A stretch of 64,000 nucleotides of DNA from Planctomycetota bacterium (GTDB taxonomy: Bacteria; Planctomycetota; UBA1135; UBA2386), in NCBI GenBank assembly GCA_020638735.1, contig JACKHZ010000008.1, positions 310,001 to 374,000 of the forward strand. Direction: 5' to 3'. Made by a program: the position numbers and the translations under genes. How positions within the stretch are numbered: the first letter of the stretch is position 1; every line of letters begins with the position of its first letter. Below the pieces are notes generated by a model. That model saw only the letters and a program-made list of their open reading frames with translations. It ran no database searches and was not told the origin of the DNA. This document shows, in pieces, positions 34,713 to 43,434 of the stretch.

Positions 34713-35815
34713 TCACCGCCGTGCTCGGAGGCGGGCAGCTCGCCCGCATGCTCGCCCTCGCCGGCGCGCCGCTCGGCCTGCGCACCCGCTGCCTCGACCC
34801 GTCGCCCGACGCGGTCGCCGGCCACGTCGCGGAGCTGCTGGTCGGCGCCTACGACGACCCGGCGCTGCTGCAGCGGCTCGCCGACGGCGCCGCCGTGTGC
34901 ACCTTCGAGTTCGAGAACGTGCCGGTCGCCACCACCGAGTGGCTGATGGGCCACAGCACCGTGCTGCCGCACCCGCGCGCGCTCGGCGTCGGGCAGGACC
35001 GGCTGCACGAGAAGACGCTGTTCCGCGAGCTCGGCATCGGCACCGCGCCGTTCGCGATCGCCGCGACCCGCGACGAGCTGCGGCAGGCGGTCGCCACCGT
35101 GGGCACGCCGTGCATCGTCAAGACGCGCCGGCTCGGCTACGACGGCAAGGGCCAGGTGCGGCTCGCCGCCGGCGCCGACCAGGCGGCGATCGACGCCGCG
35201 TTCGCCACGCTGACCGCCGGCGGCTACGCGCACGCCCTGATCGCCGAGGGCTTCGTGCGCTTCGACCGCGAGCTGTCGGTGCTGGCCGCGCGCGGCCGCG
35301 ACGGCCGGGTGGTGACCTGGCCGCTGGTGCAGAACGAGCACGAGCACGGCATCCTCGCCCGCAGCCGCGCGCCGGCGCCGCAGCTCGAGCCGCGGCTGCA
35401 GCGCGAAGCCGACCTGTTCGCCGCGGCGCTGCTCGAGCACCTCGACTACGTCGGCGTGCTGGCGGTCGAGCTGTTCGAGGTCGGCGGCAAGCTGCTGGCC
35501 AACGAGATGGCGCCGCGCGTGCACAACTCGGGGCACTGGACCATCGAGGGCTCGGTCTGCTCGCAGTTCGAGCAGCACCTGCGCTGCGTCCACGGCCTGC
35601 CGCTCGGCGACACCGGCATGGCCGGCTCTGGCTACGCGACGATGGTCAACCTGATCGGCGAGATGCCGGATCGGGCGCGCCTGCTGGCGCTGCCGGGCGT
35701 GCATCTGCACGACTACGGCAAGTCGCCGCGGGCCGGCCGCAAGCTCGGCCACGCGACGGTGGTCGCGGCGAGCCGCGACGAGGCCGACGCGCTGGCCGCG
35801 CGAGTGCGCGGCTGA
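34709..35815 (+). CDS. purK: N5-carboxyaminoimidazole ribonucleotide synthase PurK
   Basis: A 368-residue ATP-grasp enzyme that makes N5-CAIR from AIR, bicarbonate and ATP, supplying PurE. AVLGGGQLARMLALAG starts the N-terminal domain; KTRRLGYDGKGQ is the ATP-grasp loop; ELFEVGGKLLANEMAPRVHNSGHWTIEG carries the metal-binding residues (shown here as a motif region near 250-280). The coupling with purE by ATGA is typical. A 24-base tandem repeat spans its last codons and stop (35794-35844). Confidence 0.96.
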
Positions 35816-35844
35816 CGACGGGCCGCGCGAGTGCGCGGCTGACG
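35794..35844 (+). repeat. 24-bp direct repeat spanning the purK stop codon
   Basis: A GGCCGCGCGAGTGCGCGGCT sequence with four further matching bases occurs at 35794-35817 and again at 35821-35844, separated by ACG (period 27). The first copy contains the last six purK codons and its stop, TGA at 35813-35815. It looks like a recent small tandem duplication. A related GAGGCCGACGC segment also repeats on each side (around 35780 and 35860). Confidence 0.6.
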
Positions 35845-35877
35845 TCGGCCCAGCACGGAGAGGCCGACGCCGAGGCG

Positions 35878-36702
35878 CTACTTGTCGCCGTCCTTCTTCT
35901 CGCCTTCCTTCTCGGCCGGCTTCTCGTCGGCCTTCGGCTTCTCGACCACCTGGATCCAGGTGCGGACGATCGGCACGCACTCGTCGATCATGCCGTTGTT
36001 CTGACGGATGCCCTTCTTCTCGAGGGCCTTCAGCGTCTCCTTGCCGTCGACGACCTCACCCCAGATCGTGTACTTGCCGTCCAGCATCTGGGTCGGACCG
36101 AAGGTGATGAAGAACTGCGAGCCCTCGCTCTTCGGCCGGCCGGTGTTGGCCATGCTCAGCAGGCCGGCGCGGTTGTGGCTCAGCTTGCCGATGAACTCGC
36201 CGTCCATGAAGAAGCCTGGGCCGCCGGTGCCCCACGCAGCCTTCTTGTCCTTGCTCTCCGTGTTGGGGCAGCCGCCCTGGGCCATGAAGCCGGGGATGAT
36301 GCGGTGGAAGCCGATGCCGTCGTAGTAGCCGAGGCGCGACAGGTAGATGCCGCTGGTGACGTGCATCGGGGCGGCGTCGGGGAGGTAGCGGATGACGAGC
36401 TTGCCTTCGCCGGTCTCGACGTGCCACAGGTAGTCGTGGTCCTTCGAGAAGGTCTGCTTCGGCGGCTCCGCCAGCGCGGTGCGCCAGCCGGGCTTGCCCT
36501 GATCGACCTTGCTCTTCTTGATGAACTCGTCGATCGCCTTCACCGCCGGGTCGTTGGCGGTCACCTTGTCGTCCTTCGCCGGCTTGGTCGCCTGCGCCTG
36601 GGTCTCCGGCTCCTGCTTCGGCTTGGTAGCGGACTCCTGGGCCTTGGCGCAGGCGGCGAGCACGAGGAGCGGCAGGCTGGCGAGTGTGATCAGCGTCTTC
36701 AT
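35878..36702 (-). CDS. Cyclophilin-type peptidyl-prolyl isomerase, lipoprotein
   Basis: A 274-residue protein with a lipoprotein signal (MKTLITLASLPLLVLAACA, lipobox LAAC). After a charged linker (residues 20-75) comes a cyclophilin domain at about 90-250: YDGIGFHRIIPGFMAQGG, NTGRPKSEGSQFFITF and YTIWGEVVDG contain the active-site Arg, Phe and Met residues and the Gln-Phe-Phe core. It would speed up proline isomerisation in proteins outside the cytoplasm. The tail is rich in lysine and glutamate. Predicted -10 TATGCT lies eight bases before the ATG. It is not coupled to the neighbouring glycan operon. Confidence 0.9.
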   Translation of the reverse strand: MKTLITLASLPLLVLAACAKAQESATKPKQEPETQAQATKPAKDDKVTANDPAVKAIDEFIKKSKVDQGKPGWRTALAEPPKQTFSKDHDYLWHVETGEGKLVIRYLPDAAPMHVTSGIYLSRLGYYDGIGFHRIIPGFMAQGGCPNTESKDKKAAWGTGGPGFFMDGEFIGKLSHNRAGLLSMANTGRPKSEGSQFFITFGPTQMLDGKYTIWGEVVDGKETLKALEKKGIRQNNGMIDECVPIVRTWIQVVEKPKADEKPAEKEGEKKDGDK

Positions 36703-36710
36703 GGGCGAGG

Positions 36711-36716
36711 AGCATA
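36711..36716 (-). promoter_or_regulatory. Predicted -10 element (TATGCT) of the cyclophilin gene
   Basis: TATGCT on the minus strand ends eight bases before the ATG at 36702, leaving almost no leader. It is identical to the element before the CorC-like gene at 30323. No Shine-Dalgarno sequence is apparent. Confidence 0.4.
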
Positions 36717-36736
36717 CGGCCCCCCCGACCGCCCGG

Positions 36737-37267
36737 CTACCGCCGGCGCAGCGAGGCGCGCTGGTGCGCGACCCGCCCGAACGTGCGCAACGGCGGCCCC
36801 TCGAGTCCGGCCCCGGTAACCTCGCCTGCGGCCGGGTCGTAGCTCACCAGCGAGAACTCGATACCGCGCGCGACCGCCCGGTAGCGCGCGTCGAGCACGT
36901 TGTCGCCGACCCGGAACACCGTCACCAACTCGCCTTCGATCAGCCGCCCGAGCAGCTCGATGCCGTCGCCCTCGTCGACGTGACAGCGGCCGCTGGCCCG
37001 ATCGTCGACGACCAGCACGTAGTCGCGCTCGTCGCGGTCATGGCCTTCGCCGTAGCACAGCCGGAAGCGGTAACGGTCTGCGTCGACGCCCGGCTGGCCT
37101 TCGCACGGCGCGATCAGCAGCTGCATCGGCACGGCGCGCCCGAGGTCCGGCCCCATGCGCAAGTCGCCGGCGAACTCGCCGACCAGCGCGGCGAACCCGC
37201 TCGGTGTCGGCGGCGCGGCACAACCGACCAGCCCGGCGAGCAAGACCAGCGCCGCGGGTCGCCGCAC
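36737..37267 (-). CDS. Small lipoprotein of unknown function, last gene of the glycan operon
   Basis: A 176-residue lipoprotein beginning with GTG at 37267, one base after the glycosyltransferase stop (TGAAGTG). The signal peptide ends with LLAGLVGC. The mature part is rich in beta strands with no obvious catalytic residues; charged segments such as CYGEGHDRDERDY are visible. I do not recognise the family. Its operon position after two envelope glycosyltransferases and a WaaP-like kinase suggests a role at the outer membrane. Confidence 0.55.
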   Translation of the reverse strand: MRRPAALVLLAGLVGCAAPPTPSGFAALVGEFAGDLRMGPDLGRAVPMQLLIAPCEGQPGVDADRYRFRLCYGEGHDRDERDYVLVVDDRASGRCHVDEGDGIELLGRLIEGELVTVFRVGDNVLDARYRAVARGIEFSLVSYDPAAGEVTGAGLEGPPLRTFGRVAHQRASLRRR

Positions 37268-37268
37268 T

Positions 37269-38429
37269 TCAGCTCTCGCCGCGATGCACGAAGTCCGGTC
37301 GCGACGTGGCCCCTGACGACCAGAGGCCGAGACCTGCATCGCGCGGCAGGCCGAACTCGAGCCAGTGCAGGATGCGCGCGACGCGGTGGAAGTACTGGTG
37401 GTAGCGCATCACCTCCGCGTGGCCGCTGGCGGCGACGCGGCGCCGCTCGGTGTCCTTCGGCAGCCACTCGGCGATCTTCTCCATCGCCTCGTCCTCGCCC
37501 CGGTACCAGACGAGGTGCTCCTCGTTGGCGAACACGTTCTCGAGCCGCGGCACGTAGTGCGTCAGGTGGAACGCGCCGCACGCCATCGTCAGGAAGGTGC
37601 GGTTGCTGAAGTAGTACTCGTCGTCGTTGACCTCGTTGACGCCGAGCACGATCCGGGTCGACGCGCAGATCTTGCTGTAGGTCTTGTTGCGCACCGGCTT
37701 GTGCACGCTCAGGCCCGGGTGCTGGTCGCTCCAGCGCTGCCAGTGCAGGCCGTAGACCGCGGTGTCGAAGTGCCGGGCCACGCGGGCGAGGAAGGCCGCG
37801 CGCTGCCCCTTGCGCCCCGGTCCGCCGATCAGCGCCACGTCGCGCACCGGCTTCTGCGCCGGCGCCGGGCTGTGGTAGCGCGGCGCGAAGCCGCTCATCA
37901 GGAACGCCATGTTGTCGAGCCCGTGCTCGCGCAACCAGGGGAACCGCGCCGGGTTGCTCATGCAGACCAGGTCGGCGAGGCGGAAGTAGTCGATCACCGA
38001 CGCGTCGAGGCACTCGAGCGCCTCTTCGCACCAGATGACCAGCCGGGCGCTCTTCGCGAACTCCGCGGCCAGCGCCTGCGGCAGGTCGCGGAAGAAGACG
38101 AACACGACGTCCGGCTTGTAGGCGCGGAACTCGGCGCGCGCGAGCCGGTTGGCGACCTGCTGGCCGAACCAGCGCCGCCACGTCACCAGGTTGCGCTTGC
38201 GCACCTCGACGCCGTGGCGACGCAGCGCGTCGACCAGGGCACCGGTGCACCGGGTGCGCGACATGCTCTTGCCGAAGAACAGCACGCGCCGCGCCGGGCC
38301 GAGCCGCGACGACAGGGACGGACCGGCCTCGGGCAGCAGCACGTCCGGCGCCAGGGCGTCGACGCCCCCGGGACCCGGCGGGCCGATCGCCTCCGCGCTG
38401 TCGAGCTCCTCGGAGTTCCCGCTGTTCAC
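37269..38429 (-). CDS. CgeB-like glycosyltransferase
   Basis: A 386-residue protein starting with GTG. The 45-residue N-terminus is low-complexity acidic and proline-rich; the GT-B-like domain begins near residue 45 (RRVLFFGKSMSRTR). The second half carries YYFSNRTFLTMACGAFHLTHYVPRLENVF and EHLVWYRGEDE, the signature stretch of CgeB/Glyco_trans_1_2 enzymes. Acceptor and donor are unknown. The start is separated from the kinase stop by the same TGAAGTG junction seen at its own 3' end. It probably modifies LPS or another surface polymer. Confidence 0.75.
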   Translation of the reverse strand: MNSGNSEELDSAEAIGPPGPGGVDALAPDVLLPEAGPSLSSRLGPARRVLFFGKSMSRTRCTGALVDALRRHGVEVRKRNLVTWRRWFGQQVANRLARAEFRAYKPDVVFVFFRDLPQALAAEFAKSARLVIWCEEALECLDASVIDYFRLADLVCMSNPARFPWLREHGLDNMAFLMSGFAPRYHSPAPAQKPVRDVALIGGPGRKGQRAAFLARVARHFDTAVYGLHWQRWSDQHPGLSVHKPVRNKTYSKICASTRIVLGVNEVNDDEYYFSNRTFLTMACGAFHLTHYVPRLENVFANEEHLVWYRGEDEAMEKIAEWLPKDTERRRVAASGHAEVMRYHQYFHRVARILHWLEFGLPRDAGLGLWSSGATSRPDFVHRGES

Positions 38430-38430
38430 T

Positions 38431-39465
38431 TCAGACCCCCTCCGGTGGCTGACCGTCCACCGCATCTGCCGGGCGAATGGCCGCCGCCCGCGTGACGGCC
38501 TGGATGGATTCTTCCGGACACGTGTCGGGAAGATACAAGGCAGCCCCGCCGCCGAGCCACCACCACTTGTGGAAGAAGGCCCGAAAGACCGGAGCCTCGG
38601 CCCCATCCAGCTGGCGACGCCGCTGATCCAGCCAGGCCTCGCGCAGCTCGCGGCCCCCGGAGATCCAGCGGCCCGGCGGGAGCGCGCCGCGCAGACGGTG
38701 CTCGACGCCCGAGAGCCGGATCCGCCGCTCGAACTCGGTGCTGTCCTCGAAGCAGCGACGCAGCCGACCTTCGCGGAACCGCCGGCGCGCAGCCGCGACG
38801 CGCTCGACGACCTCGCCGCGTTGCTCCGCCCCGAGCAGCCCGGCCTGCACCAACTCGCCCACCAGCGCCTCGAGGTCGCCGCGGCGATCCTGCAACAGCC
38901 GCGCGGCGAGCGCGACGCGCCGGGCGACGGTCGCGCCACCGCGCCGGCACCGCGCCGACTGCAGGTCGAGCACGGCCAGCCGCCCGTCGTGGAGCCGCAG
39001 GAAGTTCTCGCCGTGCAGGTCCGGATGCACGACGCCCGCCTCGAGCAGGCGCACGCCGAGCGCCGCCTCGTCGCGCAGCCGGGCGGCGTCGTCCCCCGGC
39101 TCGGGCCCGGTCGCCATCGTGCGCAGCACCAGCATCGAGCGCCACGGCAGGCCGGCGCGGCGCGCCGTGCGCACCGCCACCACCTCGGGGCAGGGCAGCC
39201 CCGCCACCGCGACCGCACGCAGCATCGCCGCCTCGTGCGCCGCTGGCAGCGGCCGCAGCAGGTAGCGCAGCCGGTCCTTGGCCCGCGGGAACGCCATCGT
39301 CTTGACGTGCACGGCGCCGAGCGCGGGCAGCGCGCCGCGGTGCACGGCGCGGATCAGCCGCCCCTGCACCAGCTGCAGGTCCTCGGGCAGCGCACCGCGT
39401 GCCGAGAACTCCTGCCACCACCGTTCGAGCACGGCGCGATCGGCGTCGCCGAGCCCCGCGTTCAC
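38431..39465 (-). CDS. WaaP/InaA-like lipopolysaccharide kinase
   Basis: A 344-residue protein of the Kdo/WaaP/Rio1-like kinase group. The catalytic loop VVHPDLHGENFLRL shows the HxDLHxxN motif (near residue 145), and LAVLDLQSARC gives the following metal-binding Asp. The lysine of HVKTMAFPRAKDRLRYL is the probable ATP-binding Lys. These enzymes phosphorylate Kdo or heptose of the LPS inner core. It starts with GTG overlapping the upstream glycosyltransferase gene. A C-terminal stretch of about 80 residues is arginine-rich and may contact membrane. Confidence 0.82.
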   Translation of the reverse strand: MNAGLGDADRAVLERWWQEFSARGALPEDLQLVQGRLIRAVHRGALPALGAVHVKTMAFPRAKDRLRYLLRPLPAAHEAAMLRAVAVAGLPCPEVVAVRTARRAGLPWRSMLVLRTMATGPEPGDDAARLRDEAALGVRLLEAGVVHPDLHGENFLRLHDGRLAVLDLQSARCRRGGATVARRVALAARLLQDRRGDLEALVGELVQAGLLGAEQRGEVVERVAAARRRFREGRLRRCFEDSTEFERRIRLSGVEHRLRGALPPGRWISGGRELREAWLDQRRRQLDGAEAPVFRAFFHKWWWLGGGAALYLPDTCPEESIQAVTRAAAIRPADAVDGQPPEGV

Positions 39466-40652
39466 CTGCGGCCGTCCTGCGCGGCGAGCAGGCGCGCATA
39501 GAGGTCGCGGGTGCGTTCGGCCGCGCGCAGCGGGTCCATGTCGAGCCGCGCCCGCCGCAAGGCAGCCTCGCCGCAGCCGCGCCGCAGCGCGTCGTCGCGC
39601 AGCAGCTTCACCAGCGCGTCGCCGAGCGCCGCCGGGGTCTCGTCGACGGCGAAGCCCGGCACTTCGCCGGCGCGCGGCGAGCTGCACAGCTCCGGCAGGA
39701 TGCCGCGCCGCGTCGCCACCACCGGCAGGCCGAACGCCATCGCGTCGCAGACCGCGCGGCAGGTGCCGTCGCTGCCGGGCACCAGGAACAGGAACGCATC
39801 GAGCGCGCGCAACGCGCGTTCGTAGGCGTCGGCCTTCTGGTAGCCGGGCAGCACGACGTGGCCGCCGAGCCCCAGCTTCGCCACCGGTTCGGTCACCAGC
39901 TGGCGCGTGTCCTGTTCGTTGCCGCGGCCGAGCAGCACGAAGCGCGCCTCGGGCACACGATCGACCACGTGTCGCGCCACCGCCCACAGCAGCTCGAAGC
40001 GACGGTGCGGCTGGATGCGCGCGGTGATGCCGACCACCTTGTGCTCGGCGCCGAGGCCGAACGCGGCGCGCGCGTCGGGGCCGTCGAGGCGGCGCGGCTC
40101 GGTGACCGGCTCCTGCAGCAGCAGCGCGTCGGGTGCGAACGGGAACCGCGCGGCGACGCCGTCGCGCGCGGCGCGGGTCGGCGCCAGCACGGCCTGCGTG
40201 CGGCGGAACGCGGCGCGCTCGCGCCAGCCGAAGCGCGGCGGCTCCGGTTCGTAGAGGCTGCGCACGAGCACCGGCGGACGGTCGAGCGAGCGGCAGGCGA
40301 GCGCGGCGGTCAGGTGGTCCGCGGGCTGGTGGCAGTGCAACACGCGGTAGCCGTCGCGGCGCAGCAGCCGCCGGAGCACGCGCACGTCGTGCAGCAGCGC
40401 GCCGACGTGGAAGTGCTTGCGCAGCGCCATGCCGGTGACGACCGGCACGCGCGCGCGCCGCAGCTCCTCGGCGACGCGATGCTCGCCGCCAGGATGCACG
40501 AAGCCAGCCTGCGCGAAGACCACGTCGAGCCCGAGCGCGCGCAGCCGCGCCGCCGCACGGATCGCCGGGTCGGCGGGCCCGGTCCACTTGTAGTTGGCGA
40601 ACAGGTGCAGCACCCGCACGCCGTCCAGCGCGTCGCGATCCAGCGCGCTCAC
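39462..40652 (-). CDS. Glycosyltransferase family 4 (GT-B fold)
   Basis: A 396-residue enzyme with the GT-B fold of family 4. The N-terminal domain starts VRVLHLFANYKWTGPA; the C-terminal nucleotide-sugar domain shows VVGITARIQPHRRFELL, FVLLGRGNE, and FLFLVPGSDGTCRAVCDAMAFGLPVVATRRG, where EX7E is replaced by D/C-containing GTCRAVCDA. It begins with GTG overlapping the GT2 stop as GTGA. It likely adds a sugar to the LPS core or a capsule; specificity is unknown. The loss of the usual first Glu of EX7E is worth noting. Confidence 0.82.
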   Translation of the reverse strand: MSALDRDALDGVRVLHLFANYKWTGPADPAIRAAARLRALGLDVVFAQAGFVHPGGEHRVAEELRRARVPVVTGMALRKHFHVGALLHDVRVLRRLLRRDGYRVLHCHQPADHLTAALACRSLDRPPVLVRSLYEPEPPRFGWRERAAFRRTQAVLAPTRAARDGVAARFPFAPDALLLQEPVTEPRRLDGPDARAAFGLGAEHKVVGITARIQPHRRFELLWAVARHVVDRVPEARFVLLGRGNEQDTRQLVTEPVAKLGLGGHVVLPGYQKADAYERALRALDAFLFLVPGSDGTCRAVCDAMAFGLPVVATRRGILPELCSSPRAGEVPGFAVDETPAALGDALVKLLRDDALRRGCGEAALRRARLDMDPLRAAERTRDLYARLLAAQDGRR

Positions 40653-41437
40653 GCCGCACCTCCGGCGCGGCCGCGCGGCAGCGCCATCAGGCGGCGGTAC
40701 TTCTGCCAGTCGGTGTAGGCGGCCATCGCCGCCACCACCACACCGCGCCAACCGTCGAGCACGCCGAGCTTGAGCACCAGGCTCTTGACGAACGACGCTG
40801 GAGGCCGGAACAGCAGGTCCAGCACGTTGGCGCGGCGCCCTTCGGCGGCCAACGCCGCGGCGGCGATGCGGGTGTACGAGTCGATGGTTCGCAGGTGGTG
40901 CGCGAAGTCGCGGTAGCTGAGGTGTTCGATCGGCTGGCCGAGGCGCTCGACGCGCGCACCGTCTTGCATGCGCACGTGGTCGTGCGGGTTGCGCCCGCCC
41001 CAGCGTCCTTTGCGGCGGTCGAACAAGCGCAGCTTGCGGTCCGGCACGTGCAGGCCGTGGCGCAGCACGCGCCCGAGGTAGTGGTTCTGCCGCGGCATCT
41101 CGTAGCCGTCGACGGCGAAGCCCGCGTCGCGCAGCGCGACCACGCGTTCGACCAGCTGCGGCGTGCAGCGTTCGTCGGCGTCGAGGCAGAACACCCAGTC
41201 GTGCGAGGCCTGATCGACGGCGAACTGCTTCTGCTCCTTGTGGCCGGGGAACGGCACGTTGACGACGACGCGTGCGCCGAGCTGCGCGGCGAGCTCGCGG
41301 GTGCCGTCGGTGCTGCCGCTGTCGACCACCACCACCTCGTCGCAGAACGACAGCGAGCGCACGCAGTCGGCGATGCGGTCGGCCTCCTGGTAGCAGATCA
41401 CGCAGCCGCTGATCGCCGCGCGCGCCACGTCAACCAC
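40649..41437 (-). CDS. Glycosyltransferase family 2, WaaE/KdtX-like
   Basis: A 262-residue enzyme with a GT-A fold. AISGCVICYQEADRIADCVRSLSFCDEVVVVDSGSTDGT is the standard beginning; the metal-binding DxD appears as CLDADERC, and RLFDRRKGRW with GGRNPHDHV resembles WaaE/KdtX beta-1,4-glucosyltransferases of the LPS inner core. A weakly hydrophobic C-terminal helix probably tethers it to the membrane. Starts considered are GTG 41437 (overlapping the upstream gene by eight bases) and GTG 41428; I report the longer. It is the second gene of the operon. Confidence 0.85.
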   Translation of the reverse strand: MVDVARAAISGCVICYQEADRIADCVRSLSFCDEVVVVDSGSTDGTRELAAQLGARVVVNVPFPGHKEQKQFAVDQASHDWVFCLDADERCTPQLVERVVALRDAGFAVDGYEMPRQNHYLGRVLRHGLHVPDRKLRLFDRRKGRWGGRNPHDHVRMQDGARVERLGQPIEHLSYRDFAHHLRTIDSYTRIAAAALAAEGRRANVLDLLFRPPASFVKSLVLKLGVLDGWRGVVVAAMAAYTDWQKYRRLMALPRGRAGGAA

Positions 41438-41792
41438 CCGCGGCCTCCTGCTCGGGCGGACGCCGCTCTTCGCCGGCGGCAGCGCGCGGCTCCTCGCCGG
41501 TCATGCGCGCGTGGATCTGCTTGAGCGACTCCTGGATCGCCAGCAGCTGCCGGCCCCAGTCCTGCATGCGCCCGTCCTGTTCGACGGCGCTGGCCGCGGC
41601 CTTCATCACCTGGTGGCGCTCCTCGGGCGACAGCCCGAGGCGCTGGTGCAGCAGGTACTGGTTGCTGTAGCCGAGCACCTGGTTCCAACGCAGCAGCTCG
41701 AGCACCTGACCGAGCAGCTCGCAGAGCTGCAGCTCGGCGTCGGTCAGGCCCATCGACTGGGCCTTCTGCTTGCGACGGCGATTGGAGGACAC
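41430..41792 (-). CDS. Small helical protein, first gene of the glycan operon
   Basis: A 120-residue protein if started at GTG 41792; ATG 41753 would give 107 residues. The body is almost wholly alpha-helical (LTDAELQLCELLGQVLELL and ERHQVMKAAASAVEQDGRM) with a charged C-terminal tail. There is no signal peptide or membrane segment. I do not recognise the family. It overlaps the WaaE-like glycosyltransferase gene by eight bases. It may be a coiled-coil partner of that enzyme. Confidence 0.5.
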   Translation of the reverse strand: MSSNRRRKQKAQSMGLTDAELQLCELLGQVLELLRWNQVLGYSNQYLLHQRLGLSPEERHQVMKAAASAVEQDGRMQDWGRQLLAIQESLKQIHARMTGEEPRAAAGEERRPPEQEAAGG

Positions 41793-41890
41793 GGACGGGG
41801 AGAGAGTGGGGCCGCCAGTGTGAGGCGCGCGACGGGCGAGGTGTGGGAGGAGTCGGCGACGGGAGGCGTGCCCTCCCGCCGCCGCCGCGA

Positions 41891-42493
41891 TCAGGCCTTG
41901 GCCAGATTCGCGTTGGCGAAGTCCCAGTTCACCAGGTGCTCCAGGAACGTCTTGATGTAGTCCGGGCGGCGGTTCTGGAAGTCGAGGTAGTAGGCGTGCT
42001 CCCAGACGTCCATCGTCAACAGCGGCGTGCAGCCCGCCTGGGTGATCGGCGTCTCGGCGTTCGGGGTCTTCTTGACCGCGAGCTTGCCGTTCTCGAGCAC
42101 CAGCCACGCCCAGCCGCTGCCGAACTGCGTGGCGCCGGCCTGGCTGAACAGCTCGACGAACTTGTCGTAGCCGCCGAGGTCGCTGTCGATCTTGGCCGCG
42201 ATGGCACCGGTCGGCTTGCCGCCGCCACCCGGCTTCATCGAGTGCCAGTAGAAGGTGTGGTTCCACACCTGCGCGGCATTGTTGAAGATGCCGGCCTTGT
42301 CCGCCTTGCCGGCCGTCGCCTTGACGATGTCCTCGTTGGACATCGACGCGTACTCGGTGCCTTCGATCAACTTGTTGCCGTTGACGACGTAGGCGTTGTG
42401 GTGCTTGCCGTGGTGGATGTCGAGCGTCTGGGAGTTGATGTGCGGCGCCAGCGCGTCGTTCGCGTAGGGCAGGGCGGGGAGTTCGAGTGCCAT
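41891..42493 (-). CDS. sodB: Superoxide dismutase, iron type (Fe/Mn family)
   Basis: A 200-residue cytoplasmic enzyme converting superoxide to O2 and H2O2. The metal ligands are all visible: His27 in DIHHGKHHNAYV region, His near residue 75 in QVWNHTFYWHSM, Asp and His in TMDVWEHAYYLDF. The residue pattern NNAAQVWNHTFYW and ATQFGSGWAWLV favours the Fe-type enzyme, but metal use cannot be proved from sequence. No signal peptide. A TATCGT element (42557-42562 on the minus strand) lies 63 bases before the ATG. It is divergent from mazG. Confidence 0.95.
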   Translation of the reverse strand: MALELPALPYANDALAPHINSQTLDIHHGKHHNAYVVNGNKLIEGTEYASMSNEDIVKATAGKADKAGIFNNAAQVWNHTFYWHSMKPGGGGKPTGAIAAKIDSDLGGYDKFVELFSQAGATQFGSGWAWLVLENGKLAVKKTPNAETPITQAGCTPLLTMDVWEHAYYLDFQNRRPDYIKTFLEHLVNWDFANANLAKA

Positions 42494-42556
42494 GATCGGA
42501 TCGGGGGTCGTGGTGGGAATGGATGCGCGGCCCGGAGCGGTTCCGCGCGACCTGCG

Positions 42557-42562
42557 ACGATA
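42557..42562 (-). promoter_or_regulatory. Predicted -10 element (TATCGT) upstream of sodB
   Basis: CCTATCGT on the minus strand, 63 bases before the sodB ATG, repeats the TATCGT hexamer found before ispG and the gene at 9591. The leader between is about 55 bases with a GC-rich hairpin potential (GCGCGG...CCGCGC). Confidence 0.35.
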
Positions 42563-42624
42563 GGCCAACCCGGCCCGCGATCGAAACCGTTTGTGCGCCG
42601 CCCGCCGGGGCGCACACTCTGGGC

Positions 42625-43434
42625 ATGGCGGAACAACCGACACGTGCCCTGCCCGGACTCCAGCGCCTGATCGAGACGGTCGCCCGTCTGCGGGCGCCCG
42701 ACGGCTGTCCGTGGGACAGGGAGCAGACCGCCGCCAGCATGGCGCCGCACCTGCTCGAAGAAGCCTACGAAGCCGCCGACGCGATCCGCCGCGAGCGGGT
42801 CGAGGCGGTGCAGGAAGAGCTCGGTGACGTACTGGTCAACGTCGCGATGATCAGCCAGATCGAGAGCGAAGGCGACCGCTTCGACCTGGAACAGGTCGCG
42901 GCGCGCGCTGCCGAGAAGCTGATCCGGCGCCATCCACACGTCTTCGGTGACCGCAAGGCCGACAGCGCCGAGCTGGCCTACCGCAGCTGGGAACAGCAGA
43001 AGAAGCAGGAGCAGGCAGCTGCCGGCGACGCCTCGCCGCGGGGCGCCCTGGCTGGCGTGCCGTTGGCGCTGCCTGCCCTGCTGCGCGCCTTTCGCGTCGG
43101 CGAGAAGGCGGCGCGCAGCGGCTTCGACTGGCCGGACCGCAGCGGGCCGCGCGCCAAGGTCGACGAGGAGCTGCGCGAACTGGACGAGGCGATCGCCGGC
43201 GGCGACCAGGACCGCGTCACCGCCGAGCTCGGCGACGTGCTGTTCAGCCTGTGCAACCTCGCCCGACACGTCGGCGCCAACCCGGAGGTCGCGCTGGCCC
43301 GCACCACGGACGAGTTCCAGCGACGGTTCTCCTGCATCGAGGAGGAGTTCGGCTACGAGCTCCAGGGCCGGCCTCTCGCCGAGCTCGACGCCGCGTGGAA
43401 CCGCGCCAAGCAGTCGCGGAGCGGGAACGGCTGA
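42625..43434 (+). CDS. mazG: Nucleoside triphosphate pyrophosphohydrolase MazG
   Basis: A 269-residue all-alpha hydrolase with two MazG domains. CPWDREQTAASMAPHLLEEAYEAADAI and EELGDVLVNVAMIS in the first, and SGFDWPDRSG with KVDEELRELDEAI and ELGDVLFSLCNLARHVG in the second, supply the EExxE-x12-ExxD metal sites. It hydrolyses (d)NTPs to monophosphate and pyrophosphate, and in E. coli it lowers (p)ppGpp levels. Length is the standard two-domain size. Only six bases of spacing separate a CACACT hexamer from the ATG. It is divergent from sodB and followed by a 350-base non-coding gap. Confidence 0.95.
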   Translation: MAEQPTRALPGLQRLIETVARLRAPDGCPWDREQTAASMAPHLLEEAYEAADAIRRERVEAVQEELGDVLVNVAMISQIESEGDRFDLEQVAARAAEKLIRRHPHVFGDRKADSAELAYRSWEQQKKQEQAAAGDASPRGALAGVPLALPALLRAFRVGEKAARSGFDWPDRSGPRAKVDEELRELDEAIAGGDQDRVTAELGDVLFSLCNLARHVGANPEVALARTTDEFQRRFSCIEEEFGYELQGRPLAELDAAWNRAKQSRSGNG

